Source: 0-14-0-80-60-11 sp049322355 (GTDB lineage: Bacteria > Desulfobacterota > Desulfobaccia > Desulfobaccales > 0-14-0-80-60-11). From it: DNA of 64,000 nt. This document shows positions 1 through 7,654 of the stretch, piece after piece (position 1 is the stretch's first letter; the number at the start of each line of letters is the position of its first letter). A model generated the notes under the pieces. It did not search any database and was not told the DNA's origin. It saw only the letters and a program-made list of their open reading frames with translations. The position numbers and the translations under genes are program-made. The DNA is taken from positions 124,001 to 188,000 of the forward strand of contig JBMORG010000029.1 of NCBI GenBank assembly GCA_049322355.1, written 5' to 3'.

Positions 1-13
1 GGAGGTGATCCAA

Positions 14-121
14 ATGGCAGAACAGCAAAAGAAGTGCGGCTGTGGCTGTGGCCTGGCGAAGCCGGAGAAACCCGAGGCTGAAGCCGCCAAAGGGAAGCAG
101 GAGCCCAAAGCCACGAAGTAG
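14..121 (+). CDS. small Cys-rich protein (CGCGCG motif), 35 aa
   Basis: A short reading frame starts at an ATG placed 5 bases after a full GGAGGTGAT ribosome binding site at the very window edge and ends in TAG. The peptide has a Cys-Gly-Cys-Gly-Cys run at residues 8-12, followed by a Lys/Glu/Pro/Ala-rich tail. A hairpin terminator follows 16 bases later. I do not recognise a named family; the alternating Cys would suit metal or sulfur ligation, but this is inference. It is probably the last gene of an operon that begins outside the window. Confidence 0.6.
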   Translation: MAEQQKKCGCGCGLAKPEKPEAEAAKGKQEPKATK

Positions 122-137
122 GCCGGACCATCCAAGA

Positions 138-175
138 CCGGAGGCAGGGAAACTCTCTGCCTCCGGGTTCTTTCG
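138..175 (+). terminator. hairpin terminator after the small Cys-rich gene
   Basis: A perfect 10-bp stem (138-147 with 157-166) and a 9-base loop are followed by a T-rich stretch (ttctttcg). It sits between the small Cys-rich gene and the next gene, consistent with intrinsic termination. Confidence 0.65.
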
Positions 176-204
176 AATAATCATAGCCTTAAAGGAGACG
201 CGCC

Positions 205-711
205 GTGAAGTTGCTGATTTTGAGCTTAAGCCATTTTTTCCATCTATTGGCCACCGTGGTCTGGATCGGCGGCATCTTTATGGTCCTCCTGGTGATAATG
301 CCTGCAGCCAAAACATCCCTGGAATCGCCGCAATTGACCGGCAAACTGATGAAAGAGATAACCAAGCGACTCACCCCCATGGTTAACATCAGCATCCTGG
401 TATTAATAATAACCGGTCCGATCCTCGGCCATTTAGGCAAAAATATGACCAATCCCCTGGAATTTTATAATCATTGGACCCCTATGATGGGGGTAAAACA
501 CCTCCTGGTGCTCTCGATGGTGGTGATCCATTTTTATCGGGGATGGTTTTTGGCTCCCAAGATAGGAAGATTATCCGCCCAAGCCGTAGAATCGCCTTCC
601 TTATCTGCCCAGGTCGCCGGGCTGCAAAAGTTTTCTTTAAATCTCGTTAAAGCCAATTTTGTCCTGGGGTTCACAGTCTTGCTGGTTACCGGGGTATTGA
701 TGGCGAAATGA
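205..711 (+). CDS. CopD-like integral membrane protein, 168 aa
   Basis: Starts at GTG with an AAAGGAGA ribosome binding site 8 bases upstream. The protein has about four hydrophobic segments: residues 4-32 (with an HLLATVVWIGG motif), about 58-75, about 98-115 and the C-terminal 20 residues. The N-terminal His in a hydrophobic helix followed by W-x-G-G is typical of the CopD/YozB group of small membrane proteins, some of which bind haem or copper. The role is unknown here; the gene stands alone between a terminator and a methyltransferase gene on the same strand. Confidence 0.65.
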   Translation: MKLLILSLSHFFHLLATVVWIGGIFMVLLVIMPAAKTSLESPQLTGKLMKEITKRLTPMVNISILVLIITGPILGHLGKNMTNPLEFYNHWTPMMGVKHLLVLSMVVIHFYRGWFLAPKIGRLSAQAVESPSLSAQVAGLQKFSLNLVKANFVLGFTVLLVTGVLMAK

Positions 712-823
712 TATCCTCATCATCATCGATCATTACCTGAGATGATGCCCTGGTCCGCACCCAAAGTCCGTTGACCAGCCTTCCGGCCTGTTCTTATAAT
801 GGAGGGATAAGAGAGCCTTTACG

Positions 824-1453
824 ATGAACAATGTTTTTGAAGAATCGGCCCGGGAATACGATGAGTGGTTTGTGCGGCATGAGTCTGCTTACCAGTCCGA
901 ATTAGCGGCTATCAAGGCCTTCTTGCCGAAGGAAGGCCAGGGCTTGGAAATCGGGGTGGGGACAGGAAGGTTTGCCGCGCCGTTGGGGATCAAGGTGGGG
1001 GTGGAGCCTGCCAAGGCCATGGCCGATCTCGCCAGGGAACGGGGGATAAAGGTCTGCGAGGCTTGCGGGGAAGAACTTCCTTTTAAAAATGGATCTTTTG
1101 ATTTTATCCTGATGGTCACCGTTCTTTGCTTTCTTAAAGACCCTTTCGGCGCTCTTCAAGAGGCGACGCGGGTCCTTAAACCGCAAGGCCGGCTGATTGT
1201 TGGCATGATCGATCCGGATAGCCCTCTGGGCAAATCTTATGAGGAAAAAAAGGAAAAGAACAAGTTTTACCGCCAAGCGAGGTTTCACTCGGTCAGCCAG
1301 GTATTGGATTGGCTCCAACGACTGGGTTATGAAAACTTGATGACGTGCCAAACTCTCTATAAGAACATCCAGGATATAATCGATCTGGAGCCGGTAAAAG
1401 CAGGCTATGGCGAGGGGGGCTTCGTAGTCATAGCAGCACGAAGGTCAGCTTGA
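824..1453 (+). CDS. class I SAM-dependent methyltransferase, 209 aa
   Basis: A Methyltransf_11-type protein. Motif I (LEIGVGTGRFA) is at residues 41-51, the acidic end of strand 2 near residue 60 (GVEPAK), and motif IV (GSFDFILMVTVLCFL) near residues 89-103, followed by the helix that precedes LKPQGRLIVG. It starts at ATG after GAGAGCC; the ribosome binding site is weak. No substrate can be assigned. It ends three bases before the end of the convergent sterol-desaturase-like gene, so the two transcripts meet here. Confidence 0.8.
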   Translation: MNNVFEESAREYDEWFVRHESAYQSELAAIKAFLPKEGQGLEIGVGTGRFAAPLGIKVGVEPAKAMADLARERGIKVCEACGEELPFKNGSFDFILMVTVLCFLKDPFGALQEATRVLKPQGRLIVGMIDPDSPLGKSYEEKKEKNKFYRQARFHSVSQVLDWLQRLGYENLMTCQTLYKNIQDIIDLEPVKAGYGEGGFVVIAARRSA

Positions 1454-1456
1454 TCG

Positions 1457-2362
1457 CTATTCAACCATGATTCCTGACTTCTCAAATACGGCGGAAGGGC
1501 TGCGTTTAGGCTCGGTGCCATCTGGCCAGAGCCAGTAGTTCTTCGAGAACCTGAAGGGCAAGATCACCAGGCGCCAGAGGCGGTTGTCCCCCGGGGACAG
1601 ATAGCCCGCTATACCGATGGTGATGTCATGCTGAGGAACATTGAGCCTCAGGGTGCGGTGCATGCTGTCCCACCAGCGGAAAACCACGGAATAGTTGGCC
1701 CCCACCTCCTCGCTGACGACGGAGTGGTGAATGCCGTGCATGCGGGGCGTAACCAGGATTTTGTTCAAGGCCCGCTCCAAGGGCAGGGGCAAGCGCAGGT
1801 TGGCGTGCTGGAACATATTGGCCGCCTGGTAGGCCGCTTCGTACAGCAAAAAAGTGAAGGCGTCCACCCCCAGAAGGCCCACCTGTACGACCCGGAACCC
1901 AGTGGAGTAGAGAACCTCCCCAAAATGGAAGCGGGTGGCGGTGGTGACGTCCATATCGGGGTCCAGATGATGGATGCCGTGGAACCGCCAAAGCAGGAAA
2001 AACCTGTGGTTGGCCCGGTGCCACCAGTAGAAGGTGAAGTCCATGAGGACAAGCCCCAGCAGGACGGCGGCGGGGGTGGGCAGGCTAACCAGGTGCAGAA
2101 GGCCGAGGTTCCGGTCCGTGGCCCAGAAAGACACAGCCATGCCAACCGGCCGCACCACTAGAAGGCCCGCCGCCATAGCTCCGGTGGTCAGGGCGAAATT
2201 CACCGGCAAGCGCTGGCTGCGAGGCCGGGTGCGTCGCCGGAGGGGGAAGGCCGCCTCTATGAATAAGAGCAGCAGGAAGACCGCCACCAGGAACAGGGGA
2301 GCAAAAGGCAGAGGGGCCGGAGCGCCAAGCGGGCTTCCCAGGGAGATTTCTGGAACCAACAT
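1457..2362 (-). CDS. sterol desaturase / fatty acid hydroxylase family membrane protein, 301 aa
   Basis: This is a member of the fatty acid hydroxylase superfamily, di-iron membrane enzymes that hydroxylate or desaturate lipids. The His-rich motifs are visible: WWHRANHR near residue 115, FHGIHH near 130, and MHGIHHS near 209. Several hydrophobic helices precede and separate them (residues about 22-38, 60-80, 95-113). These are the expected eight-His di-iron ligands. Bacterial members are common and their substrates mostly unknown; hydroxylation of a lipid or hopanoid is only a guess. An O2-dependent enzyme is slightly unexpected in an anaerobe. Confidence 0.85.
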   Translation of the reverse strand: MLVPEISLGSPLGAPAPLPFAPLFLVAVFLLLLFIEAAFPLRRRTRPRSQRLPVNFALTTGAMAAGLLVVRPVGMAVSFWATDRNLGLLHLVSLPTPAAVLLGLVLMDFTFYWWHRANHRFFLLWRFHGIHHLDPDMDVTTATRFHFGEVLYSTGFRVVQVGLLGVDAFTFLLYEAAYQAANMFQHANLRLPLPLERALNKILVTPRMHGIHHSVVSEEVGANYSVVFRWWDSMHRTLRLNVPQHDITIGIAGYLSPGDNRLWRLVILPFRFSKNYWLWPDGTEPKRSPSAVFEKSGIMVE

Positions 2363-2402
2363 TGGCTTGTGGCTCCCGCGAGTTTTAATAACTTAACCGG
2401 GC

Positions 2403-2693
2403 TTAGATGAATTTGGTCATCATGGCAATAGATTTTTCCAACCTATGGTATAAGTCTTCAGCGTTTGGCTTTTCATCGAGTTCGCGAAAGCACTTTGTCA
2501 GGTAACTCTTTAACACTAAGGCTGTCACCGATTTCAGGGCGGATTGGACTGCCCGCAATTGGGTCAGAATCGATTCGCATTCTCTGTCGTTACACACCAT
2601 CCCATGGAGTCCCCGGACCTGGCCTTCGATTTTCTTCAGTCGAGATAAGATATTTCGTCGCATCTCTTCTTTCACTTCGTCCGGTAAGTACAT
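2403..2693 (-). CDS. CsoR/RcnR-family repressor, CstR-like (persulfide-sensor type), 96 aa
   Basis: An all-helical DUF156 repressor with the core motif RLKKIEGQVRGLHGM at residues 18-32. Copper-sensing CsoR uses Cys-His-Cys with spacing 25 and 4. Here Cys39 and Cys68 keep the 29-residue spacing of the two Cys, but the His position holds Tyr64. A Cys pair without the His is the pattern of CstR, which senses persulfides and polysulfides. It lies at the 3' end of a run of genes coding for a TVP38 protein, thioredoxin-like selenoproteins and a rhodanese-DsbD fusion, which supports a sulfur-sensing role. Family assignment is firm; the ligand is inferred. Confidence 0.85.
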   Translation of the reverse strand: MYLPDEVKEEMRRNILSRLKKIEGQVRGLHGMVCNDRECESILTQLRAVQSALKSVTALVLKSYLTKCFRELDEKPNAEDLYHRLEKSIAMMTKFI

Positions 2694-2732
2694 TTCTTCT
2701 CCATCATGATAGGGTGTAAAATCTCTCTCGGT

Positions 2733-3431
2733 TTAAGCGGCCCTCAGATCTTGCCATATTTTAAGCCTGTTGATGATCTTGGGAATGAAGAGAGAAAAGA
2801 CAAACAAGCCTAAGGAGAAGAACACTTTCCAGGTAAGGAGGTTGGCCCACTGGCCGGTAGCCCATACCTCTTTGATAGTCCCCACGAAAAAGGTAAAGAT
2901 AAAGGTGCCCACCAGGATGCCCAAGCCTGTGCCCCAGAGGTAATCCTGGAAACGCACCTTGGTCAGGCCCATACCGAAGTTCATCGGGGTGAAGGGGAAA
3001 TACACCAGGCGCAGGTAGAGCACAGTGGCAAAACCGTTTCGTTCGATGGCGTCATCGTATTTCTTGAGCCTGTCGCCGATGAGAGAGGCGGCGAATTCCC
3101 GCCCCAGGTAGCGTCCTATGAGAAAAGCCCCCGCCGCCCCCAACATCGCCGCCACCCAGACGTAGATAAATCCCCAATAGGGGCCGTAGATGGCGGCCCC
3201 CAGGGCGGTGAGCAGGGTCCCGGGAATGAACAGGCAGACCCCCACAGCATAGGCCAAGATGAAGGCCAGGGGCGCCCAGATTCCCGCGGCTGTGAGCAGG
3301 GCCCCGAACTTTTCCACGGTGAGAAATTCCCTGACGCCGGTAAAACGGACAGTTATCACCGCGGCCACGATAAACATTATCAGTAGGACAGCCTTCAAGA
3401 GGGCTGCCCTGCGAAATTTACCAGTCTGCAT
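2733..3431 (-). CDS. TVP38/TMEM64 family membrane protein, 232 aa
   Basis: A DedA/SNARE-associated family membrane protein. An N-terminal helix (residues 12-30) is followed by a hydrophobic core with the family signature FIPGTLLTALGAAIYGPYWG (about 68-87), GRYLGREF and a second re-entrant motif YFPFTPMNFGMGLT (about 144-157), and C-terminal membrane helices. These proteins are linked to lipid scrambling or export, and related genes often sit beside mercury or sulfur redox genes. Here it lies between a CstR-like repressor and two thioredoxin-like selenoproteins on the same strand. Confidence 0.85.
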   Translation of the reverse strand: MQTGKFRRAALLKAVLLIMFIVAAVITVRFTGVREFLTVEKFGALLTAAGIWAPLAFILAYAVGVCLFIPGTLLTALGAAIYGPYWGFIYVWVAAMLGAAGAFLIGRYLGREFAASLIGDRLKKYDDAIERNGFATVLYLRLVYFPFTPMNFGMGLTKVRFQDYLWGTGLGILVGTFIFTFFVGTIKEVWATGQWANLLTWKVFFSLGLFVFSLFIPKIINRLKIWQDLRAA

Positions 3432-3515
3432 GTCTGGACCTCTACTCAGCTTGCCGCCCGGCTTCTCGGGCAGACCGATGGCTCGGCCGGGAAACCAGGC
3501 GGCAAAGAATAATGG

Positions 3516-3833
3516 TTACTTGCCGAAGAGGCGGCCCAGGAAGCCTTTCTTTTTGGGCTCCGGCTCCGGTAACCCCAGGTGCCGGCAGATGACGGCCTCC
3601 AGTTTATCTTCGGCGACGTCGGCGCCTTCCACCACGATTTCCTCTTCCACCATGATGGCTGGGGCCGTGGGGAGATCCATCTCGAAGTATTCGTCGGTCT
3701 GGTAATCGGCAATGGGCTTGGAGATGACCTCCGCCTCGAACTCATACTTTTGGCCCAACCTGGGCACCATTTCCTGGAAGTGCTTTCAGGGCTTGCCGTT
3801 GGGCTCGTTGTAAAAGCATCTGACTTTAAGCAT
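3516..3833 (-). CDS. thioredoxin-fold-like selenoprotein (Sec16), 105 aa
   Basis: Starts at an ATG with AAAGGAGA 5 bases upstream. Codon 16 (3788-3786) is an in-frame UGA, read here as Sec: the motif is GKPU at residues 13-16. The frame then stays open to residue 105, with an APAIMVEEEIVVEG strand-turn-strand segment like the cis-Pro region of thioredoxin-fold proteins, and a Lys-rich tail. A paralogue lies directly upstream with UGA at the same codon. A hairpin with an AGGUU loop lies 20 bases after the UGA. A caller that stops at UGA finds only a truncated 84-residue protein from an internal Met. I do not recognise the family; a dithiol/selenol redox role is inferred. Confidence 0.8.
3753..3765 (-). 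promoter_or_regulatory. SECIS-like hairpin of the distal thioredoxin-like selenoprotein gene
   Basis: A GCCC/GGGC stem with loop AGGUU begins 20 bases after the UGA at 3788-3786. The same 13 bases occur at the same distance in the paralogous gene although flanking bases differ, as expected for a conserved RNA element. Confidence 0.6.
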
Positions 3834-3876
3834 GGTGTCTCCTTTACTGAGGTTAATCCGCATCGGTTAAACCGGG

Positions 3877-4197
3877 TTATTTTTTCAAAAGACGGTCCAG
3901 AAATCCTTTTTTGGCCTCTTGCGGCAATTCTGGCAATCCCAAATGGCGGCGAATAGCGGCTTCCACCTGGTCCTCGGAAAGATTGGGTCCCTGGACCACC
4001 ACTTCTTCACCCACCATCGCGGCTGGGGCCGGCGGAAGACCCAGTTGAAGGTATTCCGCGGTCTTATATTCGGCATTCGGTTTGGAGATGGTTTCCACCT
4101 CAATTTCATATTTCTCGCCCAACCTGGGCAGCATCTCTTGCAACCGCTGTCAGGGTTTGCCGCAAGGTTCGTTCAGGAAAAATCTAACTTTCAGCAT
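3877..4197 (-). CDS. thioredoxin-fold-like selenoprotein (Sec16), 106 aa, paralogue
   Basis: Starts at ATG with a strong AAAGGAGG site. Codon 16 (4152-4150) is an in-frame UGA within CGKPU (residues 12-16), so here a Cys-x-x-x-Sec pair can form. The rest matches the downstream paralogue closely: MLPRLGEKYEIEVE, a APAAMVGEEVVVQG segment and a KKGFLDRLLKK tail. Protein-level similarity continues on both sides of the UGA, which argues against it being a true stop. It lies 20 bases after the end of the rhodanese-DsbD gene, so the three are probably co-transcribed. Function unknown; a small redox partner of the DsbD-like protein is plausible. Confidence 0.8.
4117..4129 (-). promoter_or_regulatory. 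SECIS-like hairpin of the proximal thioredoxin-like selenoprotein gene
   Basis: A GCCC/GGGC stem closes an AGGUU loop, starting 20 bases after the UGA at 4152-4150. It is identical to the hairpin in the neighbouring paralogue. Confidence 0.6.
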
Positions 4198-4217
4198 TTT
4201 CTGCCTCCTTTATAGGG

Positions 4218-5954
4218 TTATTTCTTAACGACTGTCGCCATGCGGGAGAGCATCTGCTCCGGCGGCAGATAATCCACCAGCCGCAAGTCCAGGCATTCCC
4301 GGCCCTGCTTATCTATAAAGACCACAGTGGGCACTCCCTTGACCCCATACTGGCCAAGCAAACGCTCATGCACGGGGTTCCCTTTCTGGGTCAGGTCCAG
4401 CTTGACCATGACAAAATCCCGGTCCGCCAGTTTCACCACATCAGGGTTATGAAAGGTGATCTCATCCAATTCCCGGCAGGGGGAGCACCAGGTGGCGTAA
4501 AAATCGATGATCACCGGCTTACGCTCTTTCACAGCTTGCGCCAGGAGTTGGTCCGAATATGGCTGCCAGGCTACTCCCGGACCCCGCAGCGCCCAGGACC
4601 CGGCAAGGAAGGTGGCGATGATTACCCCAGTTAAAGCTGCGATGGTCTTGAGCCACTGGAAACTCCGGAAAGCCGCAGTGGTGCGGTCCAGCCAACCCAA
4701 GTGCACCGCGGCGGCCAGGGCTACGGCAGCCAGCAGGAACACGCTTACGGATTCAGGCAGCAAAGGTTTGATGAAATAGGCCGCCATGCCCACCAGGACC
4801 CAACCCATGAGCTTGCGTACCCAGAGCATCCACTCCCCGGACCGTGGCAGTTTCTCCAGGCTGCCGGAAAACATGGCCAGGATAAAGAGGGGCAGGCCCA
4901 ACCCCAGGCTGAGGGTAAAAAAGACCAGAAAGCCCAGCCACGGCGACCCCAGGGACGCCACCCAGGTGAGCAACCCCAGCACGAAGGGACCGATGCAGGG
5001 CGCCGCCACCAACCCCAGGGTCAATCCCATGAACAGACTACCGAAGTAGCCCGCATAGGACTTGGAAGCCGCCTGAGTGAGACCGCCCGGCAAGCGCAAC
5101 TCCCAGAAGCCGAAGAGGCTGGTGGCAAAGAAGACCAGGATGGCCGCCACTGCCAGCAACACCACGGGATTTTGCAGCATGGCCCCCATGAGGCCGCCGG
5201 TTAAGGCCGCCGCCACTCCCAGGATAGAGTTGGTCAGGGCCAGGCCCGCCAGATAAAAAAGGCCGTGCACCAATAGTCGCCCCTGACCCTGACCGGTTTT
5301 GCCGCCGAAATAAGAGACAGTGATGGGCAGCAGGGGATAGACGCAAGGCGTCAGGTTGAGAGCCATGCCACCCACAAAAATTCCCAGCAAGGTCCAGACC
5401 ATGGCCCAGCCGCTGAGGGGGCCGGGAGTCGTTGCCGCCGACGCGGTTTCGCTAAGCCCCATGGGCGCCGCGGCCTCGGGCAGGCCAGCTTTTTGCCATT
5501 CCGGGTACCCCAAGGGATCGCGATAGACGTTTTTATAACCGAGCTTTACGGCCACCCGGGCCGCCGAGTCGCTGCGGACTCAGGCTAAGCCCGCTCAGTA
5601 AAAAACAATGTGCCGGTCCTTATCGGGTCCCAGAAATTTGCCCAGGGCCCCCTGGGAGCGCCACCGACCCCAGGCGCTGGGCTCTATGGGGAAGTTCACC
5701 GCGCCCTTCATATGACCGGTGCGGTATTCCCAATCCTGTCTGGTATCCACTAACAAGAGTTTGCCGGGGTCCTCCCGATAGCGTTCTGCCAGTTCCTCGG
5801 TAGTTATCAGGCGATAGCCGCCGCTTTGGGCTTCGGCCTTGACGTCCTCCCAGGTGGCCTCTTTAACTATGATCGGCCGGTTGAGGTACCAAAGAACACT
5901 TAACGTCAGGGCTGCGGCCACCAGGGTTAAGATTGTTGTTCCCTTTCGTTGCAT
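4218..5954 (-). CDS. rhodanese-DsbD-thioredoxin fusion selenoprotein with two Sec, 578 aa
   Basis: One frame runs from the ATG at 5954 (site GAGGTGAG) to 4218, interrupted only by two UGA codons at residues 120 and 125. N-terminal membrane anchor (about 8-25); rhodanese domain (about 40-155) whose active-site loop reads FYUAGLAUVRSDSAA, the place where homologues carry Cys; DsbD/CcdA membrane domain (about 180-430) with Cys204 in NLTPCVYP and Cys320 in AAPCIGP; C-terminal thioredoxin domain with WCSPC (Cys490, Cys493). This is a transmembrane thiol relay in which the rhodanese domain replaces the usual N-terminal DsbD domain. It could pass electrons or sulfane sulfur across the membrane. Callers that stop at UGA would split it into a short rhodanese and a DsbD. 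Confidence 0.85.
5548..5564 (-). promoter_or_regulatory. SECIS-like hairpin of the rhodanese-DsbD gene
   Basis: A 6-bp stem (GCGGCC with GGCCGU) holds the loop CGGGU. It starts 15 bases after the second UGA (5582-5580) and 30 after the first, so one element could serve both, or the first UGA may use another. Confidence 0.6.
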
Positions 5955-6047
5955 TACTCACCTCGTCGCGGTTATGGTACTTTTCCTTCTCTGGATAGTT
6001 GGACAAGAGGAAGGTTGCTCCATTCTTAGAGTAGAGGCTCTTTTCCC

Positions 6048-6263
6048 TTATGAGTAATAGGAGGAATTTTTATATTTCTCCGCATCTTCAGGGCTAAGGT
6101 GGCGTTTCCCACCGTGAGAATCAAAGTTTTCGCAAACATGGTCATCCCGGGCGAATTGCTCTTTACTCCCATCCCAGGGTTCAGCATGAAAACATGTTCC
6201 CATCCGCAATGATGCCGCATCCGGTTGAAAATACTTACAGTCTGTGCACCTCACCACGCCCAT
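6048..6263 (-). CDS. small Cys-rich protein, 71 aa
   Basis: A 71-residue protein with CTDCKYF at residues 6-12, and further Cys at about 24 (GTCFHAEPWDG) and 44 (HVCENF). Four spaced Cys with a His suggest a structural zinc or Fe-S site. The start codon follows AGGGGGC. It lies on the same strand between an unknown selenoprotein gene and the rhodanese-DsbD gene, but with gaps of about 100 bases on each side. I recognise the general pattern of small hypothetical proteins of anaerobes but no named family. Confidence 0.6.
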   Translation of the reverse strand: MGVVRCTDCKYFQPDAASLRMGTCFHAEPWDGSKEQFARDDHVCENFDSHGGKRHLSPEDAEKYKNSSYYS

Positions 6264-6376
6264 GATGCCCCCTAATTTGAGTGGTAGCCAAACCTATCTA
6301 TCGGGTATTTACTGCTGGCAGACTTGAATGAAAGAATCTAAAGTGGGCCTATCTGCGTTAATCTGTCAATCCTGGT

Positions 6377-6835
6377 CTATGCCAATCTGCCTTCTCTCTT
6401 AAGCTTGGTGAGCAGGAAGGCCGCTCCCGCAGGAGACAGCCCGAACCTTTCGGCAAGTGTTTCCGCATTCAGGGATTTGGCTTCTTTAGCAAAAGAAACA
6501 ACTTCTTCTTCCAACTCCTCCAGCCAATCTTCGAAGAGAACCAATAGTTCAGGGTCTGCCACTGCCATTAATTGTTGAAAGCGGGTTACCTTGTTCACTA
6601 AACTGCGGCACATATTTGTCGGGTCGACACCTTCGCCCACGCATTCCGCCAGTCAGAGGTGAACCATGCTGGCCAACTTGTCCATCCCAGGCTCGCCCAC
6701 CAGGTCAATGACAAAATTCGCCCAAGCTTCCTCGCCCAATAAAGAGAAAAGGTTTTTCACCGCGCCGGCTACGGCCTTTAAGGCTTCTTCCGGCTCCATG
6801 GTATCCACGACCTGCTGAATCTTGTTTATGCTCAT
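6377..6835 (-). CDS. unknown selenoprotein next to ArsR regulator (Sec61), 152 aa
   Basis: The frame from ATG 6835 is open to 6377 apart from one UGA at 6655-6653 (residue 61). Around it the protein reads VHLULAECVGEGVDP, giving Sec-x-x-x-Cys (61 and 65), with another Cys at 76 (NMCRSL). The N-terminal 60 residues are helical and amphipathic; the C-terminal part (about 120-152) resembles a winged-helix segment (LAERFGLSPAGAAFLLTKLKREGRL). A paralogue at 9071-9523 has UGA at the matching codon, and both carry the same SECIS-like hairpin. It starts 16 bases after the upstream ArsR gene ends, so they are co-transcribed. I recognise no family; it may be a redox-active partner or sensor for the ArsR protein. 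Confidence 0.8.
6621..6638 (-). promoter_or_regulatory. SECIS-like hairpin of the first ArsR-linked selenoprotein
   Basis: GGGCGA pairs with UCG-A-CCC (one bulged A) around the loop AGGUG, starting 14 bases after the UGA. All 18 bases are identical in the paralogue at 9312-9329. Confidence 0.65.
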
Positions 6836-6851
6836 CTCTCGCTCTCGCTGA

Positions 6852-7190
6852 CTAGAAGGTTGTCCTCCCCGTCAATAAATCCGTAGCCAGACTCTCCAGG
6901 TCCTTTAAGATATCAATGACCCTCGAATCGCTCATTTCGTAATAGATAAAGGGTCCGCGGCGCTCCACCGTGAGCAGAAGAGATCTTCTCAATTCCTTCA
7001 GGTGGTGGGAAATCAGGGGCTGGGAGAGGTTCAGTTCCTCCACAATTTGCGACACGGATCTCTTCCCGTTATTCAAGCAAAGGAGGATACGCAAACGATT
7101 TTCATCTCCCAGGCTTTTAGCCAGAAAGGCCACTTTAGACAGGCTCTCGTTCAAGGCAACCCCTTCAAGGAAGCGACATATTTTCTTCAA
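6852..7190 (-). CDS. ArsR-family winged-helix transcriptional regulator, 112 aa
   Basis: A compact ArsR/SmtB-type regulator. The recognition helix region reads LNLSQPLISHHLKELRRSLLL (about residues 54-74), followed by a wing with ERRGPFIYYEM. The classical metal-binding ELCVC motif in helix 3 is absent; only Cys5 and Cys38 occur. This argues against an arsenic or zinc sensor. It is a paralogue of the regulator at 9499-9900, and both are followed directly by an unknown selenoprotein. An AT-rich stretch with partial dyad symmetry lies immediately upstream (7191-7220). Confidence 0.9.
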   Translation of the reverse strand: MKKICRFLEGVALNESLSKVAFLAKSLGDENRLRILLCLNNGKRSVSQIVEELNLSQPLISHHLKELRRSLLLTVERRGPFIYYEMSDSRVIDILKDLESLATDLLTGRTTF

Positions 7191-7260
7191 AAATTAATAT
7201 ATACATAATTATTTATATATGAATGCTTTTGGAGTCAAGCAAAAATTATGAATTTGAGTG

Positions 7261-7298
7261 ACAAAATAGCCAGTGGCACAAGCGCCTTGCCACTGGCT
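7261..7298 (-). terminator. terminator downstream of the DsrE-like gene
   Basis: A perfect 11-bp stem (7268-7278 with 7288-7298) with a 9-base loop; on the minus strand it is followed by ATTTTGT. It lies 36 bases after the DsrE-like gene and separates that operon from the next ArsR gene. Confidence 0.7.
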
Positions 7299-7333
7299 TG
7301 TAAGTGAACTTAAGATACTATGTGAAACGATGG

Positions 7334-7654
7334 TTAAACCATGATGACCTTGTCCGAATCCCGAAGGATCTCGTATTGGTCCTTCATGGTGGAAAGTGGG
7401 CAGATTTCCGACCCCATGGAATCGCGCAGTTTCAGGCAGGAACCGCAAGCGAAGAATTTGGCGCCCACGTCCAGCACTTTCTGAGCCTGTCCCTTCACAT
7501 CGAATTTCGGGTCGCCAATACGGTCAATTTCCACACCTTTTCCTGAAAGAAAGAGACGCACCTCATCGCCTTGTTCCAAGCTGTATTGGGCCAGACGCAA
7601 GGCGTTGAACACGGTTTCCGCGTCGGTTTGAGTAATGATGATTCCGAGTTTCAT
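7334..7654 (-). CDS. DsrE-family sulfur-relay-like protein, 106 aa
   Basis: A single DsrE/DsrF-like domain. The start MKLGIIITQTDAETVFNALRLA and the strand-turn with DVGAKFFACGSCLKLRD (about residues 64-80) match small cytoplasmic DsrE proteins, in which a Cys binds persulfide. Here CGSC at about 72-75 gives two candidate Cys; Cys at about 87 is a third. The start overlaps the stop of the HdrD-like gene by four bases (ATGA), so the two are translationally coupled. A role in passing sulfur or electrons with the HdrD-like protein is inferred from this linkage. Confidence 0.85.
   Translation of the reverse strand: MKLGIIITQTDAETVFNALRLAQYSLEQGDEVRLFLSGKGVEIDRIGDPKFDVKGQAQKVLDVGAKFFACGSCLKLRDSMGSEICPLSTMKDQYEILRDSDKVIMV

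Noticed and set aside
7268..7298. Sigma-54 promoter (TGGCAC...TTGCC) near the first arsR
   Set aside because: The spacing between the two boxes is wrong for sigma-54, and the bases form a perfect hairpin that fits a terminator.
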